The position numbers and the translations under genes are program-made. A stretch of DNA of 41,944 nt. It comes from CAYJRR01 sp964372275 [NCBI: uncultured bacterium] (GTDB taxonomy: Bacteria > CAYJRR01). The notes beneath the pieces are model-generated. The model was not told the origin of the DNA. It made no database searches and saw nothing but the letters and a program-made list of their open reading frames with translations. Location of the stretch: assembly GCA_964372275.1 (NCBI GenBank), contig CAYJRR010000021.1:1-41944 (forward strand), read 5' to 3'. Shown piece after piece: positions 26,627 through 33,902 of the stretch. Each line of letters opens with the position of its first letter. The stretch's first letter is position 1.

Positions 26627-28195
26627 ATGGACCTCGGGCGCCTCCTCGAGACGTCGGCGTGGGTGGTCGGCGGCATCGCCGCCTACGAGACGACGCGGTC
26701 GGTGATCGTCGGGCGGCTCCGGCAGCGGCTCGGCCGGCGCGCCGAGCGCTTCGCCTCCTCGCGCAACATCCAGCTCGACCGCTACAAGTTCGCCAGCCGC
26801 GCCTACGTGAAGAAGGAGGTCCTGAACGACGCCGAGCTTTCGTCGGCGATGGCGGAGGCGGCCGCCGCGGAGGGGCGCCCGGTGGAACGGGTGCGGGACG
26901 AGGTCGACGACTGGCTCGACGAGATCATCCCGGCCTTCAACACCCTCGCGTTCTACCGGTTCGGTTACGTCGTCGCCCACCTGCTCCTGAACTTCGTCTT
27001 CGAGGTGCTGATCGACCGCCGATCGCTGGAGCGGGCGCGGGCCCGGATCCCGGAGGGGGCGGCGGTCGTCTACGTCTTCAACCATCGTTCCAACGCCGAC
27101 TTCGTCCTCGCCTCGTATGCGCTCGCGTCGCAGATCGCGCTCTCCTACGCGGTCGGCGAATGGGCGCGCGTCTGGCCTCTGGACAGCCTGTTCCGGAGGT
27201 TCGGCGCCTACTTCGTCCGGCGCGGATTCCGGAACCCGCTCTACCACCGGGTGTTGGCGCGCTACGTCCAGCTGATCGTCAAGCGCGGCGTGACCCAGGG
27301 GATCTTCCCGGAAGGGGGCCTCACCCGCGATGGCGGGCTGCGCGAGCCGAAGCTCGGGATCCTCGAGTCGATCGCCAGCCTGAAAGGCGATCCGACGTTC
27401 CAGCGGGACGTCGTCTTCGTTCCGGTCGGGATCAACTACGACCGGGTGCTGGAGGACCGGTCGCTTGTCGCCGAGGCGAAGGGCGGGGCGGCGCTGGGGA
27501 AGGATTCGATCGGAAGTCGGCTCGCGACCGGCTGGATCGTGCTGCGCCGCCTTCCCGGCACGTTGATCGTCAACTCGTTGCGCGCGGCGGCGGGTCGCAC
27601 CGGCCGCTACGGGTACGCCGCCGTCTCCTTCGGCGCCCCGGTGTCGCTGGGAAGCTTCCTCGCGGCCCTGGGGGAGGACGTCTTCGCGCTCCCCGCCGAG
27701 GCGCGCCGCGAACGGATCCGGCGCTTCGCGGGGCTCTTGATGTCGGAGATCGGGCGGTTGGTGCCGGCGACCCCGGCGACGATCGTGGCGACCGTGATCG
27801 CGCGCTCCGGCCGTCCCGAGCTCACGTCCGGCGAGCTGCGCGTCTCGGTCGAGGAGGAGATCAAGGCCCACCGCGCCGCCGGCCGGCGGCTCGCCCAGGG
27901 CCGCGAGTTCGCCGCGGTGCACGCCGGATGGACCCGGCTGTCGGACGAGACCGACCGCCGGTCGGAGCTCTACGAGGAGGAGCGGGCGATGGTCGCCGCC
28001 GAAGAGGCCGAGCTCACGCTCCGGCTCGGGCTGGAGTTCCTCGCGCGTCGCGGCGCCGCCCGTCTCTCCGCGCATTCGCGCACCCCCGGGGGCATCCCCG
28101 GACCCCTGGCGCCGGGGGGGGAGGGTTCCGTCGTCTCGCGCGGCGACGCCGAACTCCTTCGTTTCTACGCGCGCAGCCTCGACCGATCGCTGTAG
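26627..28195 (+). CDS. Glycerol-3-phosphate acyltransferase-like (PlsB family)
   Basis: 522 aa from ATG 26627, 25 bp after the kinase gene. The acyltransferase motifs are NHRSNADF (HX4D at about residue 153), FPEGGLTRDG near residue 227-236, and FVPVGINYDRVLED. These resemble PlsB/GPAT enzymes, which make lysophosphatidic acid from glycerol-3-phosphate. The N-terminus has a hydrophobic segment and an amphipathic region, so it is probably membrane-associated. The C-terminal 150 residues are helical and charged. It is shorter than E. coli PlsB (about 800 aa). A DHAP acyltransferase is possible. Confidence 0.87.
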   Translation: MDLGRLLETSAWVVGGIAAYETTRSVIVGRLRQRLGRRAERFASSRNIQLDRYKFASRAYVKKEVLNDAELSSAMAEAAAAEGRPVERVRDEVDDWLDEIIPAFNTLAFYRFGYVVAHLLLNFVFEVLIDRRSLERARARIPEGAAVVYVFNHRSNADFVLASYALASQIALSYAVGEWARVWPLDSLFRRFGAYFVRRGFRNPLYHRVLARYVQLIVKRGVTQGIFPEGGLTRDGGLREPKLGILESIASLKGDPTFQRDVVFVPVGINYDRVLEDRSLVAEAKGGAALGKDSIGSRLATGWIVLRRLPGTLIVNSLRAAAGRTGRYGYAAVSFGAPVSLGSFLAALGEDVFALPAEARRERIRRFAGLLMSEIGRLVPATPATIVATVIARSGRPELTSGELRVSVEEEIKAHRAAGRRLAQGREFAAVHAGWTRLSDETDRRSELYEEERAMVAAEEAELTLRLGLEFLARRGAARLSAHSRTPGGIPGPLAPGGEGSVVSRGDAELLRFYARSLDRSL

Positions 28196-28269
28196 ACGCG
28201 TCACGTCCGATCCGCGCACTGGTCCCCCGGTTCGCCGTGCTCAACGTCCGGAGCAGGCGAGGGGGAACC

Positions 28270-28626
28270 ATGGTGGACAAGGGCAAAGGCGGCATGACGG
28301 TCGAAGAGGCCGGTCGGCTCGGCGGCAAGAAGGTCGTCCAGCAGTATGGCCCCGGACACATGGCTCGCATCGGCCGAAAAGGAGGAGAAGCGAGCCCGAC
28401 GAAGTTTCGTCCGGGCGAGGCGCGGACCGCGGAGATTGCGAGCAAGGGGGGACACGCCAGCGGCGGAAACTTCGCCAACGATCCGAAGCGGGCTGCGGAG
28501 GCGGGACGAAAGGGTGGCGAAGCGCGCAGCCGCGTGCGCCGCATCACCGCGCAGCGTGAACGCGAGGAGGCCGAGGCGGGAGAGGAGCTTCCGCAGAAGG
28601 AGCCCGAGCATCCGGTGACCCACTGA
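28270..28626 (+). CDS. KGG-repeat stress protein
   Basis: 118 aa from ATG 28270 with a purine-rich ribosome binding site just upstream. At least four Gly-Gly motif copies are visible: LGGKK, RKGGEASP, SKGGHASGGNF and RKGGEARS. These match the KGG/GsiB-type stress repeat (Em/LEA-like, hydrophilic, disordered). The repeats end at about residue 88; the tail is a charged Arg/Glu helix. Such proteins are associated with desiccation or general stress. It stands apart from neighbours by being small, very hydrophilic and Cys-free. Function in this organism is inferred only. Confidence 0.85.
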   Translation: MVDKGKGGMTVEEAGRLGGKKVVQQYGPGHMARIGRKGGEASPTKFRPGEARTAEIASKGGHASGGNFANDPKRAAEAGRKGGEARSRVRRITAQREREEAEAGEELPQKEPEHPVTH

Positions 28627-28708
28627 CGTTCGTGCCGTGTCCTCGCGGTGCTCCGTTTCCCGCGCACGGGTTGCGGACGGCGTGACCGCTCTGTGGGCTC
28701 CTTTGGTC

Positions 28709-28737
28709 TTGCACCGACGGTACGATCTCACTAGCTT
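28709..28737 (+). promoter_or_regulatory. Possible promoter of the response regulator
   Basis: TTGCAC (28709-28714), 17 nt, TAGCTT (28732-28737). The -35 matches at four positions, the -10 at three. It lies about 40 bp upstream of ATG 28776, in a 149-bp gap with nothing else evident. Confidence 0.4.
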
Positions 28738-28775
28738 TCCCCGGTCGGCGTTCCTTTGGGATCGTGGGAGAGACC

Positions 28776-29180
28776 ATGTCGGAGACGAAGCGGTATCGGG
28801 TGCTCGTGGTGGAGGACGATCGCGATCTGGCGGAGGCGGTCGTCGCCTCGCTGGAGGTCCACGGCCATGTTGCGCGCGCCGAGGTGGTGACGGCCCGCAC
28901 CCGGCTGGAGGAGGTGGTCGCCGTCGCGCGGAGCTGGCGGCCCGACGTGATCCTGCTCGACCACTGGATGCCGATCGACGGTACGGCGCTCCTCGCCGGC
29001 TTCCTCGCCGACCCGGCGGTACGCGCCGTCCCCGTGATCCTCTTCACCGGCGCCGACAACGTGCCGGTCGAGGTGCGGCGATGTGTCTTCGCCACCGTTC
29101 GCAAGCCGTTCCAGGTCGAGGGGCTGGTCAGCCTGGTCGAGAACGCCGTGGGCCTACGCGAACGATCGGCCGAGTTGTAG
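28776..29180 (+). CDS. Single-domain response regulator (receiver only)
   Basis: 134 aa from ATG 28776, with GGGAGA just upstream. A complete receiver domain with no output domain: acidic patch Glu13-Asp14-Asp15, phospho-acceptor Asp62 in VILLDHWMP, Thr91 in LFTGA, and Lys110 in VRKPF. All conserved residues are present. Single-domain regulators act by protein contact, often in phosphorelays or motility control. A histidine kinase lies 3.4 kb upstream on the same strand, with other genes between. Confidence 0.92.
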   Translation: MSETKRYRVLVVEDDRDLAEAVVASLEVHGHVARAEVVTARTRLEEVVAVARSWRPDVILLDHWMPIDGTALLAGFLADPAVRAVPVILFTGADNVPVEVRRCVFATVRKPFQVEGLVSLVENAVGLRERSAEL

Positions 29181-29192
29181 TCTTTCCGGCTC

Positions 29193-29564
29193 CTACTTCC
29201 GGCGGCCGTTTCCGGCGCGGGCGAGGTCCTTGGGGCGGAGACCGTACGACTGGAGCACGCTCCGGACGAGCGTTTCGGGGCGGCCGTCGAACATCCGGTC
29301 GACCAGATCGCGGACGAACATCTTCGTCGCGCGCGAGCGATCGACCTTCGCCGAATAGAGATAGCCGCGTCCCTTCGGCGCCTCGGCGTGTTTGGCGTAC
29401 CCCTTCTGCTCCAGGATGCGGAGGATCGTCAGCACCGTGTTGTAGTGGCGTTTCCCGGGAAGCCGGTCGGTGACCAGCGCGACGCTGGCGGAGCCGTTCT
29501 CCCAGAGGACCTTCATGATCTCGGTCTCGACGGGGGTGAGCAGGAGCGATCGGGTGCGTGCCAT
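29193..29564 (-). CDS. BlaI/MecI-family transcriptional repressor
   Basis: 123 aa from ATG 29564. Winged-helix DNA-binding domain at about residues 9-80, with LTPVETEIMKVLWENGSAS, the recognition region (YNTVLTILRILEQKGY) and the wing GRGYLYSAKV. The C-terminal dimerisation helices follow (FVRDLVDRMFDGRPETLV). No BlaR1-type sensor protease or beta-lactamase gene is nearby, so it may control distant genes or respond differently. The gene faces the response regulator across a 12-bp gap. Confidence 0.9.
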   Translation of the reverse strand: MARTRSLLLTPVETEIMKVLWENGSASVALVTDRLPGKRHYNTVLTILRILEQKGYAKHAEAPKGRGYLYSAKVDRSRATKMFVRDLVDRMFDGRPETLVRSVLQSYGLRPKDLARAGNGRRK

Positions 29565-29601
29565 GGGGTCGGGAGCATGCCACCGATCGAGGGAAGATCA
29601 A

Positions 29602-29619
29602 CTGGGGTCAATCCCCTAG
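29602..29619. other. Hairpin between tRNA-Leu and BlaI-like gene
   Basis: On the minus strand CTAGGGG-ATTGA-CCCCAG forms a short stem with one bulge, followed by TTGATCTT. It could terminate the tRNA transcript or be an operator for the BlaI-like repressor, whose start is 38 bp further on. No canonical TACA/TGTA BlaI operator is seen. Confidence 0.35.
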
Positions 29620-29650
29620 AGTACTCATTCCTTCGTTCGGGGCGTCCGGG

Positions 29651-29732
29651 TGTCGGGGGTGGGACTCGAACCCACAAGCCTTTCGGCCCAAGATTTTAAG
29701 TCTCGTGCGTTTACCGATTTCGCCACCCCGAC
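29651..29732 (-). tRNA. tRNA-Leu (anticodon UAA)
   Basis: 82 nt class II tRNA. The acceptor stem GTCGGGG pairs with CCCCGAC, leaving discriminator A (29651). The anticodon loop is CTTAAAA (TAA), there is a long variable arm (GGCC-GAAA-GGCT), and the T loop is GGTTCGAGTCC. The 3' CCA is not encoded. It reads UUA, a rare codon in this GC-rich genome. It is not a selenocysteine tRNA: the anticodon is not UCA and it lacks the extended acceptor of tRNA-Sec. Confidence 0.95.
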
Positions 29733-29823
29733 GGCAGCGGGGACGATCTTATCACCGGCCACGAGCCCGGATCCGTGGCGCTTTACCGGGACGCCCGCCG
29801 GCGCGTATCGTTCCCGGATCGCC

Positions 29824-32232
29824 ATGACCCTCGCCGTGCGCCTTGCGCCCACCGCCGTTCGCGTCGCCTCGGCGCTCGCGCTCGCCGCGTTCGCCTCCGG
29901 CTGTGCCGGGGACCGGGGGGATCCGGCGGTCGAGCGGCTGCCTCGGGTCTGGCTCGACCTCGACACCCCGCGCACCATCGACCTCGGACGCCACGTGTCG
30001 GGCGGGACGCTCTCGGTGCGCGCCGTGGAATCGGTGGCGGCGTCGGTCGACGGCGAACGGGTGACGCTCACCCCGGCCCCGGGGTTCCTCGGGGAGGCGA
30101 CGCTCGTGGTGACGGTCGCCCGGGGCGGCTCGCGGGCGAGCGGGCTGTTGCCGGTCCGGGTCAAGGAGGGGATCCGGAGCTGCGAGACGGTGTTCCGCTA
30201 CCGCGGCGACGCGTCGTCCGTTCACCTCGCCGGCACGTTCAACGATTTCGATCCGACCGCGCTTCCTCTGGATCCCGTGGGCGACGGCCGGTTCGTGCGC
30301 TCGCTGGCGCTGCCGGCGGGGGAGGCCGCCTACAAGTTCGTCGTCGACGGCGAATGGATCCTCGATCCGGACAATCCGCTCACCGCCTTCGTCGACGGGA
30401 TCGAGAACAGTCGCGTCGTCGTCCCCGACTGCGCGAGTCCACGGCTCGACCTCGTGGAACCGGAGGTCGACGGCGCGATCGGATCGTTCCGCGCCGACGT
30501 CGTCTTCGTCGCCGGTCGCGTCGGCGGGACTGACGGAGGCCCAGCCAGGGCCGACCAGGCCCCCGCTGGACCGCCGGTGGTCACGCTCGACGGCCAGCCG
30601 TGGTCCGCCGGATGGGACGAGTCGGCGCGGGTCCTGTCGATCGACGAGCGCGACCTCGCGCCGGGCCGGCACGAGCTTCTGGTCGAGGCGACCGACCGGT
30701 CCGGCCGCGCCGCGCCGCCGGTCCGGCTGTCGTTCTGGGCCGAAGCGAAGCCGTTCGACTGGAGGGACGCCGTCGTCTACTCGGTGCTGGTCGACCGCTT
30801 CCGCAACGGCGATCCGTCCAACGACGCGCCGGTCGACGGGGTGTCGGATCCCGCGAACTACCGGGGCGGCGATTGGGCGGGGCTCCGGGCGGCCATCGAG
30901 GAGGGCTACTTCGACGAGCTCGGGGTCGACGTCTTGTGGCTGTCGCCACACGTCGACAACGCCGAGGGATCGTTCCTGGGCTCCGACGGGCGCGCCTACG
31001 CCGGTTACCATGGCTACTGGCCGGCGAGCCCGAAGGCGGTCGAATCGCGGTTCGGGTCGGCGGCCGAGCTGCGCGCGGCGATCGACGCCGCGCACGCCCG
31101 CGGGATGCGGGTCCTGCTCGACCTGGTGGTGAACCACGTGCACGAGCAGCACCCGTGGTTCGACCAGCACCCCGACTGGTTCCACGTGCCGTACGTCTGC
31201 GGATGGGAGCAGCCGATCGAGTGTTGGTTCACGCCGTTCCTCCCCGACCTCGACCTGCGCCGATCGCCGGCGCTCGATGCGCAGGTGGAGGAGGCGCTGT
31301 GGTGGCAGGCCGCGACCGGCGCCGACGGCTTCCGCGTCGACGCGGTGAAACACATGGAGCGCGTCCTCGGCCGGACGTTGCGCGCCGCGGTCGAGCCGCG
31401 CTTCGCCCCCGCCGGCGGGCGCTTCCTGCTCCTCGGGGAGACGTTCGTCGGTCGGTTCGTCGACGGCGGCGCCGACCTCTTGGCCGACCGGATCTCCCCG
31501 CGCGACTACGACGGACAGTTCGACTTTCCGCTCTACTGGGAGATCCTCCGGACGATCGGTCGCCGGGAAGGGACGCTCGCCGACCTCGACCTGGCGATCG
31601 GCGGCTCGAGGGCGGCCTACGGGCCGACGGCGGCGATGGGGACGTTCGTCGGCAACCACGACGTCCCCCGCTTCGTCTCGCATGCGAGCGGCGAGATCGA
31701 CGATCTGTACGGCGTGGGCTCGCGCGAACAGGGCTGGACCGATCCGCCGGCGCAGCCCTCGCAACCGGCCCCGTATGCGAGGCTCCGGCAGGCGTTCACG
31801 CTGCTGTTCGCGCTACCGGGGATCCCGACGATCTACTACGGCGACGAAGTGGGGCTGGCCGGCGCCGGGGACCCGGACAACCGGCGGCCGATGCCCTGGA
31901 CCGGACTCACCGCCGAACAACTCGCCACCCGCGCCCACGTCGCCCAGCTCTCCGCGGCGCGGCGCGCGTACCCGGAGCTGACCCGCGGCTCGGTCGACCG
32001 GATGTGGCTCGAGGACGACCTGCTCGTCCTGCGCCGCCGGTACGGCCGCCGCAGCGCCTTCGTCGCCGTGAACCGCGGAACGACCCCCCGCACCGTGACG
32101 GTGGACGGGACGCTGGCGTCGGGGCTTACGTTCGACGAGCTCTTCACCGATGCGACGACCGCCGCGCAAGGCGGCACCCTCGCCGTGACCGTCGCCGCCG
32201 AGGGGGCGGCCGTCTACCTGCAACGGGACTGA
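29824..32232 (+). CDS. GH13 alpha-amylase-family lipoprotein with CBM48-like domain
   Basis: 802 aa from ATG 29824, chosen because it gives a lipoprotein signal with lipobox ASGC (Cys27). Residues about 118-200 are a CBM48/E-set domain (FRYRGDASSVHLAGTFNDFDP, YKFVVDGEW). The catalytic barrel starts near residue 315 (VVYSVLVDRFRNGD). Conserved regions are complete: Asp433 in DLVVNH, nucleophile Asp506 in GFRVDAVKH, acid/base Glu539 in LLGETF, Asp613 in GNHD. A C-terminal beta domain ends the protein. It should cleave or transfer alpha-glucans outside the cytoplasm; exact substrate is not predictable. A loop with TDGGPARADQAPAGPP is a low-complexity insert. Confidence 0.93.
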   Translation: MTLAVRLAPTAVRVASALALAAFASGCAGDRGDPAVERLPRVWLDLDTPRTIDLGRHVSGGTLSVRAVESVAASVDGERVTLTPAPGFLGEATLVVTVARGGSRASGLLPVRVKEGIRSCETVFRYRGDASSVHLAGTFNDFDPTALPLDPVGDGRFVRSLALPAGEAAYKFVVDGEWILDPDNPLTAFVDGIENSRVVVPDCASPRLDLVEPEVDGAIGSFRADVVFVAGRVGGTDGGPARADQAPAGPPVVTLDGQPWSAGWDESARVLSIDERDLAPGRHELLVEATDRSGRAAPPVRLSFWAEAKPFDWRDAVVYSVLVDRFRNGDPSNDAPVDGVSDPANYRGGDWAGLRAAIEEGYFDELGVDVLWLSPHVDNAEGSFLGSDGRAYAGYHGYWPASPKAVESRFGSAAELRAAIDAAHARGMRVLLDLVVNHVHEQHPWFDQHPDWFHVPYVCGWEQPIECWFTPFLPDLDLRRSPALDAQVEEALWWQAATGADGFRVDAVKHMERVLGRTLRAAVEPRFAPAGGRFLLLGETFVGRFVDGGADLLADRISPRDYDGQFDFPLYWEILRTIGRREGTLADLDLAIGGSRAAYGPTAAMGTFVGNHDVPRFVSHASGEIDDLYGVGSREQGWTDPPAQPSQPAPYARLRQAFTLLFALPGIPTIYYGDEVGLAGAGDPDNRRPMPWTGLTAEQLATRAHVAQLSAARRAYPELTRGSVDRMWLEDDLLVLRRRYGRRSAFVAVNRGTTPRTVTVDGTLASGLTFDELFTDATTAAQGGTLAVTVAAEGAAVYLQRD

Positions 32233-32291
32233 CGACCGGGTTCGGTTTCGCTTCGGCTACGGCCCCGGGTTGTGCTACATGGGCCGGCTTC

Positions 32292-33902
32292 ATGATCTCC
32301 GTCAACGACGTCTCGAAAGCCTACGCCGGCAAGAAGCTGTTCGAGGAGGTGAACACCTCCTTTCCGCCGGGGCGGCGCTACGGGCTGACCGGCCCGAACG
32401 GGGCCGGCAAGTCGACGTTCATGAAGATCCTGATCGGCGAGGTCGACCCCGACACCGGCGTCGTCAGCCGGCCGGAGCGGACCGGGTACCTTCGGCAGGA
32501 CCACACCACGTTCGACGCGTGGCGCGTCGTCGACGTCGTCATCTCGGGGAACAAGCGGCTGTGGGAGGCGATGCAGGAGAAGGAGCGGATCTACGCCAAG
32601 CCGAAGATGACCGACGAGGACGGGATGCGGCTCGGAGAGCTGGAGGGGATCGTCGCCGAGGAGGACGGCTACTCCGCAGAGGCCGCCGCCGGCGAGCTCC
32701 TGAGCGGGCTCGGCATCTCCGAGAATCACCACGACGGCCTGCTATCGCAGATCCCGACCGGCTACCGGCTACGGGTGCTGCTGGCGCAGGCGCTCTTCGG
32801 CAACCCGCAGGCGCTCCTGCTCGACGAGCCGACCAACAACCTCGATCTCGACTCGATCCGCTGGTTGGAAGGGTTCCTGCACGAATACACCGGCACGCTG
32901 GTGACGATCTCCCACGACCGCCACTTCCTGAACGCCATCTGCACCCACATCGCCGACATCGACTACGAGACGATCATCACCTACGTCGGCGACTACGACG
33001 ACATGGTGATCGCCAAGAGCGAGACGCGGTCGCGGATCGAGGCGGAGAACGCGGACAAGAAGAAGAAGATCGCCCAGCTGCAGGAGTTCGTCGCCCGCTT
33101 CTCCGCCGGCACGCGGTCGAGCCAGGTCCAATCGCGCAAGAAGGCGATGGAGAAGCTGCAGCTCGCCGACCTTCGCCGCTCGAACATCGCCCGACCGTTC
33201 ATCAAGTTCGAGCAGAAGCGGCCCAGCGGGAAACAGACGCTGACGGTGGAGGGGTTGACCTTCGGCTACGACAAGCGCGAGCCGATCGTCCGCGATCTGT
33301 CGATGCTGATCACCCGCGGCGAGAAGGTGGCGATCATCGGCTCCAACGGCATCGGCAAGACGACGCTGGCCAACCTGTTGGTCGGGACGCAGAAGCCGGA
33401 CGCCGGGAAGATCGTCTGGGGCCACGAGGCGTCGGTCGGCTACTTCCCGCAGGACCACGACCACCTGATCCCCAAGGACAACACCTGCGTCGGCTACCTG
33501 AACGACATCGACCCCAAGGCCGGCAACGAGGTCACGCGCGGGCTCCTCGGCCGGATGCTCTTCTCGGGCGAGGAGGGCTCGAAGCCGACCAAGGCCCTCT
33601 CCGGCGGCGAGAAGGTGCGGCTGCTGATGGCGAGGTTCATGCTCGAGCAGAACAACGTCCTCGTCCTGGACGAGCCGACGAACCACCTCGACCTGGAGTC
33701 GATCAGCGCGTTGACCGACGGGCTCAAGAGCTATCCGGGCACGGCGTTGTTCATCACCCACGACCGGAACATGATCACCGAGGTGGCGACGCGGATCGTG
33801 GCGATGACCCCCGCCGGGATCGTCGACTTCGGCGGAACCTACGAAGAGTACCTCCTCAAGCACGCCCCGCCCGCTCCCGCCGCCGCCAAGCGCCGCGGCT
33901 AG
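32292..33902 (+). CDS. ybiT: ABC-F ATPase, YbiT type
   Basis: 536 aa from ATG 32292. Two ABC domains with no membrane segments: Walker A GPNGAGKST (34-42) and GSNGIGKTT (near 350-358), Walker B LLLDEPTNNLDL and VLVLDEPTNHLDL, and second signature LSGGEKVR. The first signature is degenerate (TGYRLRVLLAQAL), as in YbiT. A charged linker at about 255-290 (ENADKKKKIAQLQ) is the interdomain PtIM region. ABC-F proteins act on the ribosome exit site. The stop TAG is shared within a CTAG with the convergent HEAT gene. Confidence 0.93.
   Translation: MISVNDVSKAYAGKKLFEEVNTSFPPGRRYGLTGPNGAGKSTFMKILIGEVDPDTGVVSRPERTGYLRQDHTTFDAWRVVDVVISGNKRLWEAMQEKERIYAKPKMTDEDGMRLGELEGIVAEEDGYSAEAAAGELLSGLGISENHHDGLLSQIPTGYRLRVLLAQALFGNPQALLLDEPTNNLDLDSIRWLEGFLHEYTGTLVTISHDRHFLNAICTHIADIDYETIITYVGDYDDMVIAKSETRSRIEAENADKKKKIAQLQEFVARFSAGTRSSQVQSRKKAMEKLQLADLRRSNIARPFIKFEQKRPSGKQTLTVEGLTFGYDKREPIVRDLSMLITRGEKVAIIGSNGIGKTTLANLLVGTQKPDAGKIVWGHEASVGYFPQDHDHLIPKDNTCVGYLNDIDPKAGNEVTRGLLGRMLFSGEEGSKPTKALSGGEKVRLLMARFMLEQNNVLVLDEPTNHLDLESISALTDGLKSYPGTALFITHDRNMITEVATRIVAMTPAGIVDFGGTYEEYLLKHAPPAPAAAKRRG

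Noticed and set aside
29651-29732. tRNA-Sec gene to match the two UGA codons
   Set aside because: The anticodon is TAA and the acceptor stem has 7 bp; it is tRNA-Leu.
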